A stretch of DNA of 64,000 nt from Zhaonella formicivorans (lineage in GTDB: Bacteria; Bacillota; DUOV01; Zhaonellaceae), in contig NZ_CP085524.1 of assembly GCF_004353525.1 (NCBI RefSeq), positions 1,832,142 through 1,896,141 of the forward strand, read 5' to 3'. The position numbers and the translations under genes were made by a program. Below the pieces are notes generated by a model that worked only from the letters and a program-made list of their open reading frames with translations, searched no databases and was not told the origin of the DNA. Below, piece by piece: positions 24,869-32,288 of the stretch (positions within the stretch are counted from its first letter, which is position 1; every line of letters begins with the position of its first letter).

Positions 24869-26353
24869 ATGACGAAAGGTACTGGTTCCACAAATCCCAC
24901 TGTACTTTATGTTTCAGCAGTCATTGTTTTGTTTTTCGTAATATCCGGCATGTTTCTTCCCGAGCAAATGGGCAAGGTGGTGAACACCGTTTTCGCTTTT
25001 CTGACAACTAATCTGGGATGGCTTTATTTGTTATCTGTCGGCATTTTCATCGCGGTCGCTTTCGGAATTGCGCTCAGCCGCTATGGACAGATTAAGCTGG
25101 GGAAGGATGACGACAAACCTGAGTTCACCAACTTCCAGTGGTTCGCCATGCTGTTCGGCGGCGGCATGGGTATCGGCCTTGTCTTTTGGTCGATCGCCGA
25201 ACCCATGATGCATTACCTATCTCCCCCCGTTGGAACGGGCGGTACCCCAGAAGCTATGCGCACAGCTATGCGAATTGTGTTTTTCCACTGGGGCATTCAT
25301 GCCTGGGTCATCTTTGCAATCGGGGGTCTGGCCCTGGCATATTTCCAATTCCGTAAAGGGCTGCCTTTTTTGATCAGTTCCGCTTTCTACCCGTTGATTG
25401 GCGACAGGATCTACGGTCCTATCGGCAAAGCCATTGACATCCTGTCAGTGTTTGCCACCGTATTTGGCGTTGCCACCAGTCTGGGGCTTGGTTCCAGTCA
25501 GATTGCCACGGGTTTGGAATATGTCTGGGGAATTAAAGCGACACCTGTTTCCATTTCTATAATCATCGCGGTAATTACTATTCTGTTCACCCTTGCCACC
25601 GTCTCCGGGCTCCACAGCGCCATGCAAGCCGCTGCCAATATCAAAGTCTGGCTTTCAGTTGTCTTCATGGCTTTCATCTTCCTTTTCGGCGGAACGGTCT
25701 TCATCCTGAATAACTTCACAGATGCCCTCGGTGCATACTTCCAGAACTTCATCGGTCAGACCTTGTGGATGGGCAATACGGACTGGTTAAAGGGTTGGAC
25801 CATATTCTACTGGGCATGGTGGATTGCGTGGGCTCCCTTCGTTGGACAATTTGTAGCCCGTGTTTCCAAAGGGCGTACCATTCGGGAATTCGTATTGGCC
25901 GTAACTTTACTGCCGGTCGGGTTCTCCTTCATCTGGTTAGCCATATACGGCGGCGCGGCTTTTAACTTGGACAAATTGTCCAATGGTGCCATCCAGGCGG
26001 CCGTTAATGCGGACTACACCACAGCCCTATTCGTAACCCTGAAGCAAATGCCAATGTATTCAATTACCGCCCCCTTGGCAATTGTCTTAATTGTTGCCTC
26101 TTTTATCGGAGCTGCCAACTCCGCAACCTATGTTTTGGCCATGCTGACTTCAGGCGGTAACATGGATCCTAGTGAAAAACTGCGGGGCTTCTGGGGCATA
26201 ACACAAGGCTTTTTAACTATCATGCTGATTCTGGTCGGCGGTACTGCAGCATTGAAGGCCTTGCAAACTGCTTCCATTGCCGCAGCCTTTCCATTCATGC
26301 TGATCATGTTGGTAATGTGTTACAGTATTTATAAAGCCCTACGGGAAGATTAG
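24869..26353 (+). CDS. BCCT-family betaine/carnitine/choline transporter (demethylation locus)
   Basis: 494 residues, twelve predicted membrane segments. BCCT signatures: GGGMGIGLVFWSIAEPMMHY, FFHWGIHAW, FYWAWWIAWAPFVGQFVARVSKGRTIREF with the Trp-rich substrate box in TM8, and SANSATYVL-type segment FIGAANSATYVLAML. It would import glycine betaine or a related quaternary amine. A second, diverged BCCT gene lies in the betaine reductase operon (36158-37675). ATG 24869 is preferred over the TTG at 24848 because AAAGGGG lies upstream of it. It follows the fixCX operon after a terminator, so it has its own promoter. Confidence 0.93.
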   Translation: MTKGTGSTNPTVLYVSAVIVLFFVISGMFLPEQMGKVVNTVFAFLTTNLGWLYLLSVGIFIAVAFGIALSRYGQIKLGKDDDKPEFTNFQWFAMLFGGGMGIGLVFWSIAEPMMHYLSPPVGTGGTPEAMRTAMRIVFFHWGIHAWVIFAIGGLALAYFQFRKGLPFLISSAFYPLIGDRIYGPIGKAIDILSVFATVFGVATSLGLGSSQIATGLEYVWGIKATPVSISIIIAVITILFTLATVSGLHSAMQAAANIKVWLSVVFMAFIFLFGGTVFILNNFTDALGAYFQNFIGQTLWMGNTDWLKGWTIFYWAWWIAWAPFVGQFVARVSKGRTIREFVLAVTLLPVGFSFIWLAIYGGAAFNLDKLSNGAIQAAVNADYTTALFVTLKQMPMYSITAPLAIVLIVASFIGAANSATYVLAMLTSGGNMDPSEKLRGFWGITQGFLTIMLILVGGTAALKALQTASIAAAFPFMLIMLVMCYSIYKALRED

Positions 26354-26374
26354 TAAGTTAAAAATGGTTAAAGA

Positions 26375-26397
26375 GGGTTGAATATAAGATTCAGCCC
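26375..26397 (+). terminator. Probable terminator after the BCCT gene
   Basis: GGGTTGAAT pairs with ATTCAGCCC around a 5-nt loop (one wobble). It is followed by a pyrimidine-rich but not uniform T stretch. Confidence 0.5.
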
Positions 26398-26471
26398 CCA
26401 TCTTTCTTATGGCCCTAATTAGGTTGGCAGCGACTTTTTAGGAAATGTTCTCAATCTGGCTAGGGCCTTTT

Positions 26472-27443
26472 TTAGCTCCGGAGTCTGGTAAATTCCACAT
26501 CGCCAGGAATAGTGCCTTGGAAACCCTGCATGTAAAACCCGATATCCACCCCGAATAATTGTATATAGCGTTTGACCGTTCCATTGGCCAACAGCTCCTT
26601 TCGTTTTGGTGTGGCTTGGAATCCGTGGCCGAGAACGAAAAGTTCCGGCTTTTTTTTATTTAATAATAAGCCACGCTTGATCATTTCAAAAACACCAAGG
26701 TCAATGGCATCCAGCGACAACCCGATAAAATAGAGGCGCTCGGCCTGGATAATCAGTTTTATGGCCGCAAGCCAACAATTTTCCAGAGGTGTGTCTTTAT
26801 GCCGGGGTAAAACGGTAGGACCTACCAGCAGGGGACTGAGTTTTGTTTCCCCGCAGGTTTGGCAATTCATTTTTTCCCAGTCTTTAAAGTCGTAACCCGT
26901 AACGTTTAGTTGAGTACAAGCTTCGCACCATGCCCAATTTACCGAACCGTGGAGCTTGACCAGCGGAAAACCGTGCTGTATGGTTCCAGTAAAACCATAA
27001 TTTAAAGCCCAACCTTTTTCACATTCCAATACATAATCAAGGGCCGTGTCCCAGTTTAAAGTCAGCACTGCATCTTGTCCCATATTCAGTTCCCGGGCAA
27101 AGCGCCGGTAGATGTCCACGGAGCCGGCATAATCGGCTTTTGCGGTATCTTTGGCAAACAACCTGCAAATACTCAAGTTCAATTCCCGGCGCAATGTCCT
27201 CAAATCTTCTTGAGTGAAACTCCCCAGCCTATGATCTTGAAACAGGGCATAATCAACCACAGAATAAATGTCATCCAGCCTTGGCAAAAACGCGCCGTGG
27301 GCAAGTTGACTATTAACTGCAAAGAGCTCCCTCATAAAACGGGCCACACCTGGTTTTTCGGCAATATAGCCGGAGAGTTCCTTAAGAGCCGGTATGCCCC
27401 CTGCCTTGGAAGCCCCTGCTCCCAAAATAAACAGTCGCTGCAA
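26472..27443 (-). CDS. SIR2-like domain protein with zinc ribbon, function unknown
   Basis: 323 residues. FILGAGASKAGGIP at the N-terminus is the NAD-binding loop of SIR2-like proteins, and VLTLNWDTALDYVLE corresponds to the T-N-x-D motif. VKLHGSVNWAWCEAC contains the conserved His, and CEAC...CQTCG (about residues 176-205) forms a four-Cys zinc site. This resembles the SIR2_2 group that includes NAD-hydrolysing immune effectors, but there is no second effector, membrane or nucleotidyltransferase domain, and no defence gene next to it. It stands alone between the BCCT and rubredoxin genes. A deacylase or NADase role cannot be decided from sequence. Confidence 0.7.
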   Translation of the reverse strand: MQRLFILGAGASKAGGIPALKELSGYIAEKPGVARFMRELFAVNSQLAHGAFLPRLDDIYSVVDYALFQDHRLGSFTQEDLRTLRRELNLSICRLFAKDTAKADYAGSVDIYRRFARELNMGQDAVLTLNWDTALDYVLECEKGWALNYGFTGTIQHGFPLVKLHGSVNWAWCEACTQLNVTGYDFKDWEKMNCQTCGETKLSPLLVGPTVLPRHKDTPLENCWLAAIKLIIQAERLYFIGLSLDAIDLGVFEMIKRGLLLNKKKPELFVLGHGFQATPKRKELLANGTVKRYIQLFGVDIGFYMQGFQGTIPGDVEFTRLRS

Positions 27444-27694
27444 AATTTCACTCCTTCACCCGTAAAAGCTCACGGTTCCATTTTAAGCATTTGCCCACCA
27501 GAATATTCGTCGCTATTGAAGCAAATAGATTATTTGGAAGTGTGCATAATTAGCAAAATATAGATTATGTTAATAGAGTACCTCAATGCGAGGGTCGCCA
27601 TAATCATAATTATTATAAAAATTTTACTGTCCAAAGGTTGGCAAATAGTATACAATTTGTCCACGTACAACATTTTTGAATTGGGGGTATTTAG

Positions 27695-27853
27695 ATGGAA
27701 AAATGGAAATGTACAGTTTGCGGTTATGTTTACGACCCGGAAAAAGGGGACCCTGATAATGGCGTTAAGCCAGGCACCCCTTTTGAAGAGCTGCCGGAAG
27801 ATTGGGTTTGCCCGGATTGCGGTGTAGAGAAAGATATGTTTGAGAAGATATAG
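27695..27853 (+). CDS. Rubredoxin
   Basis: A 52-residue protein starting [15 protein letters not shown] and containing the second CPDCG motif: the two CxxCG pairs bind a single iron. Length and spacing are exactly those of classical rubredoxins from anaerobes. It serves in cytoplasmic electron transfer, often to oxygen- or peroxide-reducing enzymes. The gene stands alone and ends at a bidirectional terminator. Confidence 0.96.
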   Translation: MEKWKCTVCGYVYDPEKGDPDNGVKPGTPFEELPEDWVCPDCGVEKDMFEKI

Positions 27854-27856
27854 TTT

Positions 27857-27882
27857 AAGGCCAGCTAACGCTGGCCTTTACA
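27857..27882. terminator. Bidirectional terminator between rubredoxin and comER-like genes
   Basis: AAGGCCAGC-TAAC-GCTGGCCTT is a perfect 9-bp stem with a 4-nt loop between convergent genes. It overlaps the last codons of the comER-like gene. Confidence 0.75.
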
Positions 27883-28717
27883 CTGTTATTTTCCCCGGTT
27901 TAAAGTGCTCCATTACTTTGGCAGTAACCGCATTTTCTTTGGCGGCTGTCACCTGGAATACTTTTTCCACCGTTTCAGGCAAAATGCACTTCAATACTTT
28001 AATCCCTTCCTCAGTGCAGCCGCCAGGCGTAGCCACCTCGCCTACCAGTTCGTCAAAAGTTATGTTCCGCTCTTTGAGCAGTAACGCAGTTCCCAGCATA
28101 GTCTCTTTAGCCATCTCCACCGCCAGTTCTCTTTCAATGCCATGCTGCATAGCCTCATTAGCCAGAGAGCCAACCATGTATGCCATAAAAGCCGGACCGC
28201 AGCTGGTTATATCGCCGCACAGCCGGAAATGTTCTTCCGGCACCGTAAAGGTTTTGCCGATGTGATCAAGAAGCGCAATTAATTCATTCTTTTCCTCTTC
28301 CGCTACCTGCCGGCCAAAAGCTGCTAAAGTAACGCCGTGCCCCGTGCTTTGCGTAACACTGGGGTAAATGCGCACGATTCCGCCCTCCAGCAGCCTGTCC
28401 AATTCTTTTAAAGGGGGAGAAAGCAATGTTGAGATGAAAAGTTTGCCCTTTGGAACCTTGGTGCCGATTTCCTGCAAAAGGGCCGGCAGATCCAACGGTT
28501 TCACGCAGATAAAAAGCCAATCAGCCTGCTCTGCCACTTCCTTGCTGCTTTTAGCTAAATTAATCCCAGGAAACTCCGTCTTAAACTTCTGCGCTTTCTC
28601 CGCAGAGCGGTTAAAGATGTACACGCTGTCAGGGGAAACAGCCTTTTTATTTATGAAGCCCCTGATGAGCATTCCACCCAAGCGCCCGGTGCCAATGATG
28701 CCTATCCTTTTCGCCAT
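27878..28717 (-). CDS. Pyrroline-5-carboxylate reductase family protein, ComER-like
   Basis: 279 residues with an N-terminal Rossmann motif (IGIIGTGRLGGMLI) and the dimerisation domain of the ProC family (CGDITSCGPAFMAYM and VATPGGCTEEGIKVL). FICVKPLDLPALL and VRIYPSVTQSTGHGVTLAAFG resemble Bacillus ComER more than housekeeping ProC, so a role other than proline synthesis is possible. Cytoplasmic, NAD(P)H-dependent. Monocistronic, convergent with rubredoxin. Confidence 0.8.
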   Translation of the reverse strand: MAKRIGIIGTGRLGGMLIRGFINKKAVSPDSVYIFNRSAEKAQKFKTEFPGINLAKSSKEVAEQADWLFICVKPLDLPALLQEIGTKVPKGKLFISTLLSPPLKELDRLLEGGIVRIYPSVTQSTGHGVTLAAFGRQVAEEEKNELIALLDHIGKTFTVPEEHFRLCGDITSCGPAFMAYMVGSLANEAMQHGIERELAVEMAKETMLGTALLLKERNITFDELVGEVATPGGCTEEGIKVLKCILPETVEKVFQVTAAKENAVTAKVMEHFKPGKITV

Positions 28718-29126
28718 AAAAACCCTCCCTCTATAATCTTCCCTCTATAATCTTTAATTTTCTTTGAAAATCTCGCTTAATCTTAGATTTTCATTTGTAC
28801 AAAGTCAATCCTCTTGGACAATATGCCTATTTTTGTATATATCTGGATTAACAAGTGTATACCGACAGAATATGCGTCTTTTAAACGTATTTCGGCCATG
28901 TAATCCACTTGTTCTCCGGTGGCAAACCTCCCATGTCTCACAGGGTCTGTGCCCCTAAATTCCTTCGTACTGCCTGCCCATGAGGTGGATGTCAGCCTTG
29001 CTCCTTTGCTGGGTCAAATGCCCTTATGGATAAATTTCAACCTGACTATTCCGGCTCGCTTTGTCAATGAACGTAATCTTTAATTAAGCAAGGTTTTTTT
29101 ACATTTCCAGCACCGCTTGATTGCTT
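28718..29126. other. Intergenic region left of the IS110 element
   Basis: About 400 nt with no supported gene. An exact direct repeat of 14 nt (CTTCCCTCTATAAT type) occurs at about 28726-28751 upstream of the comER-like gene. The rest is unstructured to my reading. Confidence 0.35.
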
Positions 29127-29213
29127 GTTACATTGCAGGAGTTTGACTGTCAAGGGGCCGCGATAGCGGCGACGCAGTCTTTACCCTTGACTGGCAAACG
29201 GATGAAATGTAAC
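29127..29213 (-). ncRNA. Structured segment downstream of the IS110 transposase (possible guide RNA)
   Basis: GTTACATT (29127-29134) pairs with AATGTAAC (29206-29213), and GTTTGACTGTCAAGGG (29141-29156) pairs almost perfectly with CCCTTGACTGGCAAAC (29184-29199), around a GC-rich loop. In IS110/IS1111 elements a bridge or seek RNA is encoded in a non-coding end. The position and fold fit, but the internal guide loops cannot be verified here. Confidence 0.4.
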
Positions 29214-29235
29214 ATTGTCAGTTGCGGTGCGCTTT

Positions 29236-30519
29236 TTAGGCGGCTTCCTGTAATTCTTGCCTTCTTATATCACTCATCATTTTTTGTGGGTCATAAGCTA
29301 CGCCTTTTCTCAGTAAGGTGTAAAATATCCTTATGAGCTTACAGCATAAGAGTACTAGCGACTGTTTCTTTTTGAGCGGGTTCTGTGGCCTTGTTGTGTA
29401 GTACTGGTGTAGTTCTTTAAATTCGTTGTTCTTAGCCACTATGGGCATAATCCCTTGAAATAACAACGATCTTAGCCTTTTTCGCCCTCGTTTGCTAATA
29501 GTTGTTTGGCCCTTATGCTTTCCTGAGCTATTTTCTTTCAGGCTTAGTCCCGCCAGCTTCTGTACCTGCTTTGGATGTTCAAACCTTGTAATATCCCCTA
29601 CTTCAGCTATAAACCCTGCTGCTGCTATGAGGCCTACTCCCTTGATTTTTAGCATTTCTTCAATACCGGGAATCTGCATGGCTAATTCTTCTATTAGAGC
29701 CATTGTCCTTTCATATTGCCTCTGCAGCATTTCATATTCTTCTAGTAGTGTGGCAAGTTCATTTTGAGCTGCTCTTAATCCTTCTCGTACTCCTACTGAT
29801 ATCTTTGCTGCCTCAACTAGTTGGCTGGCTCGTCTAACTCCAACAGCTCTGCTGATTTCTTTTCTCCAGCTGGCAACTATGCCTTCGACGCCTTTTTCAA
29901 GTACTTTATCCGGTGTTGGAAACTCTTTTAGCGTTACTATTGCTGCTTTGCCTTCCCAATCCCCAAAGACTCTGTTGAACTCCGGGAAATATATGCTTAT
30001 CCAGCGTTTAACTCTGTTTCGGATGCTGTTAAGCTGCTTCACTAATCTTAAGCGGGTTTCCATTGCATTTCGTAAATCGCTGTAAATTCCTTCGGGAATG
30101 TACGGTTCCATGTATCGACCGTCTTTTACCAGCATGGCAATGGTTTTTGGGTCCTTTCGGTCATTTTTGGTCGGATTATTATCATCCAATTCTTTGCTTC
30201 GCTTTACGTGAAACGGATTCACTAGTACTATTTTCAGCTGGTGATCCTTAAGATGCTGGGCAAAGGTAAACCAATAGTGTCCCGTAGGCTCCATCCCAAC
30301 CATTACCTGCTGCTTCTGCTGTTGTTTTGCCACACTTTTTACCCACTCAGAAAATGTCTTGAAGCCGTTGTTGTCATTATTGAATTTTAGTAGCTTAGCT
30401 AGTTCTACGCCTCTGTAATCGAAAGCTCTGGCGTAATTTGTCTCGCTAGCTACATCTACACCAATGATTAAAGTCTTTTCTGTTATTTGCAAAATTCTTG
30501 AGTTCTGGTTATACTTCAT
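29236..30519 (-). CDS. IS110-family transposase
   Basis: 427 residues. The N-terminal DEDD RuvC-like domain (IIGVDVASETNYARAF, then GMEPTGHYWF and KNDRKDPKTIAML) and the C-terminal Transposase_20 domain with its Ser region (IPGIEEMLKIKGVGLIAAAGFIAEVGDITRF and LAGLSLKENSSGK) are both complete, so the protein is probably active. The ATG has GAGGAGG upstream, and that site is buried in an inverted repeat. It is inserted between the comER-like gene and the first grdD. Confidence 0.95.
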   Translation of the reverse strand: MKYNQNSRILQITEKTLIIGVDVASETNYARAFDYRGVELAKLLKFNNDNNGFKTFSEWVKSVAKQQQKQQVMVGMEPTGHYWFTFAQHLKDHQLKIVLVNPFHVKRSKELDDNNPTKNDRKDPKTIAMLVKDGRYMEPYIPEGIYSDLRNAMETRLRLVKQLNSIRNRVKRWISIYFPEFNRVFGDWEGKAAIVTLKEFPTPDKVLEKGVEGIVASWRKEISRAVGVRRASQLVEAAKISVGVREGLRAAQNELATLLEEYEMLQRQYERTMALIEELAMQIPGIEEMLKIKGVGLIAAAGFIAEVGDITRFEHPKQVQKLAGLSLKENSSGKHKGQTTISKRGRKRLRSLLFQGIMPIVAKNNEFKELHQYYTTRPQNPLKKKQSLVLLCCKLIRIFYTLLRKGVAYDPQKMMSDIRRQELQEAA

Positions 30520-30523
30520 ATTG

Positions 30524-30596
30524 AGTACCTCCTCTGTTATTTAAGGGTCGCTAGTTAATCGACACCTCGACACCTCGTATGTTAACAGGAGGTACT
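30524..30596 (-). repeat. Hairpin that can hide the IS110 transposase ribosome binding site
   Basis: AGTACCTCCTCTGTTA (30524-30539) and TAACAGGAGGTACT (30583-30596) are complementary apart from a 2-nt bulge. On the minus strand the arm next to the ATG contains the AGGAGG site, so folding would block translation in transcripts entering from outside. The loop holds a tandem CGACACCT repeat. Confidence 0.65.
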
Positions 30597-31016
30597 TCTT
30601 TTTTCAAAGCTCATTTTAATTCATTACAGGAATGCTCCTTCAGGTATTTAGTTCGCCCATTAAACGTGCACGAGCGTATAATCTTATTTATACCCGAACA
30701 GGTCTGTTTTTTCCTGCAGAAGTTCCACAAAAAATTTTGGGGTCATAAAAGGAAAAAGCCAGCAAAACGCTGGCCTCAGACCGTCGACAAACTATTATTA
30801 GCCCGCATGTATTATGGAGCGGGACTGGTTTCCTCTAGGCTGGCAGCGGTGCTGCCGGTAACGGCGTAGGAGCTTATAAATTGGGGACATTCCTCAGCAA
30901 AAGCAAACAACATGCATAAGAGGTGTGTCCCCTGCCCGCTGCTCGAAATAATACAGGCGGGCTTTGTCTATAAGCTGAGCCGGCAAAATGCCGGCCTATA
31001 ATTATTAGCAAAATAA
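30597..31016. other. Intergenic region between the IS110 element and the first grd operon
   Basis: About 420 nt without a supported gene. It contains short hairpins: GCCAGC-AAAAC-GCTGGC near 30758 and GCCGGC-AAAAT-GCCGGC near 30980, and a 29-nt palindrome at 30995-31023. No ORF or RNA family recognised. Confidence 0.4.
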
Positions 31017-31023
31017 TTATAGG
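30995..31023 (-). terminator. Palindrome over the grdD stop codon of operon 1
   Basis: CCTATAATTATT and AATAATTATAGG form a perfect 12-bp inverted repeat with a 5-nt loop that includes the grdD stop codon (31017-31019). It may terminate or stabilise the 3' end of the betaine reductase transcript. There is no T run afterwards. Confidence 0.4.
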
Positions 31024-32186
31024 AATTGAGCCTCTTTCAAAAGCTCAACAGCCTTCTCCTTGTCCTCGGGAGCAACCATGACGATTGGCCCGGTGCAGCC
31101 CATGCCGCTGGTGGCGTAGATGTTGTTCTTCCACAGCACCTGCACCGCATCTTCCAGCTGCAGGATCTCTATCCCCGGGATCTCGGCGGTAACCGGTTTC
31201 TCCGGCGGAGGAGTTACTGCGCCGCCGGCTTCTGCTTTCTTGGCGGCATTTGCCGGGCACTCAAAGGAGCTGATGATGCTCTCCCAGCCTGCTTTTTTTG
31301 CTGCGGCAAATTCCGCGTTTGCTTTCTCCAGGAGTTTTCCTTTGGCTGCATCACCCGCATAGCGGATTGCCCCGGCTACTACGGGTGCCCCCGAAGCCCG
31401 GGACAGGATGCAGATAATCCGGTCGTAGTTTTCCCCTACTCCGGGCCCGTAGCCGTAGCCCAGTGCTTCGTAGTTGCCTCCGCTGGTGTAGGCAGAGAAC
31501 ATCTTCATCAGCACGTTTCCGGTCAGGCTGTCGGTAACCATTACATCTGGCACTCCCAATAGCAGGTCGTTCCCTCGCATCACTACGCCGCCGTCGCTTC
31601 TGGCCGACTCGGTAAAGTTGATGGGGTAGCCGTTTTCCTGTAGTTTTTTTAGGGCCCTTTCCACCTGCCGGGCGCCCTCGATATTTAAAATGCCAACGGT
31701 TGGGTTGGCCTTGCCGCAGGCTTTGGCGGCAGCTATGCCGTAGAGGGTGTTCTTCAGCATGGCTGTTACCCGTTCGGTGGCAGAGGTGCCGGTGGTGGTG
31801 GCTAAAAACATTTCTTTGCCTTTCCCGGGTGTGATTACTCTGCCTACGGTGGATACTCCGATGGGGAAGCTGTAGTGCATTGTTACTGCGGCATCTAAAC
31901 TGCCTTCGCTGAGCATTTTATCCATAATGGCGTGGGCTTCTTTTTCATCCTGGGCTTGTACCAGCTCTAAACGGGTCTTGACGCCGCTGCCGATGACCAC
32001 CACTTCCAGGTCGGGGTTTTGTCCCTGGGCCAGCTCGGCGCCGTAGACAAGTTCTTTGGGACCGTGCTCGCTGCCCAGGATGGTTAAGCCTACCCTCACT
32101 TTTCTTCCGAAGGTCCCTGTCTCCAGGGCATTGGCAATTTCTTCGAATATCTCGCTGATGGTGTTGCGCATAATTTTACTGTCCAC
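31017..32186 (-). CDS. grdD: Glycine/sarcosine/betaine reductase component C, alpha subunit (operon 1)
   Basis: About 389 residues of the PlsX-like GrdD family. With GrdC it takes the carboxymethyl-selenoether from selenoprotein A and releases acetyl phosphate. The catalytic Cys is in ATSGMGCTGPIVM near residue 364; GILNIEGARQVERAL and GYGPGVGENYDRIICIL are typical. The start is likely GTG 32186, 8 nt after GGGAGG; a GTG at 32195 lies inside that site. It differs from the other two copies at the extreme C-terminus (EAQFL instead of EAGYL) and by Ile for Met near the N-terminus; otherwise the three are nearly identical. Confidence 0.95.
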   Translation of the reverse strand: MDSKIMRNTISEIFEEIANALETGTFGRKVRVGLTILGSEHGPKELVYGAELAQGQNPDLEVVVIGSGVKTRLELVQAQDEKEAHAIMDKMLSEGSLDAAVTMHYSFPIGVSTVGRVITPGKGKEMFLATTTGTSATERVTAMLKNTLYGIAAAKACGKANPTVGILNIEGARQVERALKKLQENGYPINFTESARSDGGVVMRGNDLLLGVPDVMVTDSLTGNVLMKMFSAYTSGGNYEALGYGYGPGVGENYDRIICILSRASGAPVVAGAIRYAGDAAKGKLLEKANAEFAAAKKAGWESIISSFECPANAAKKAEAGGAVTPPPEKPVTAEIPGIEILQLEDAVQVLWKNNIYATSGMGCTGPIVMVAPEDKEKAVELLKEAQFL

Positions 32187-32202
32187 TTTTTTCACCTCCC
32201 GA

Positions 32203-32243
32203 TTAGCTATCAGCCGTCAGCTGTCAGCTATCAGCACTCATTT
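32203..32243. repeat. TAGCTATCAGCCGTCAGCTG low-complexity repeat
   Basis: Iterated imperfect AGCTGTCAGCTATCAGC units between grdC and grdD of operon 1. The homologous gaps in operons 2 (about 42497-42520) and 3 (about 55064-55099) carry different numbers of units, so the array varies even though the flanking genes are almost identical. The same units occur at 63920-63955. Confidence 0.65.
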
Positions 32244-32288
32244 CTTTCATGGCTGGAGAATTAGGTTAACCTTTATGCGAAAATCAGG

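Larger units (their letters stand above)
29127..30596 (-). mobile_element. IS110-family insertion sequence (approximate limits)
   Basis: The element contains a full-length DEDD transposase gene (29236-30519) with a structured non-coding segment on each side: an 87-nt imperfect hairpin downstream (29127-29213) and a long hairpin upstream (30524-30596). IS110 elements lack conventional terminal inverted repeats, so the ends cannot be fixed from one copy; the limits given are those of the visible structures. Confidence 0.7.

Noticed and set aside
30780-30930. Possible remnant gene or second mobile element between IS110 and operon 1
   Set aside because: Fragments such as TTGGGGACATTCCT and GTGTGTCCCCT look like a decayed repeat, but no frame or inverted ends could be supported.
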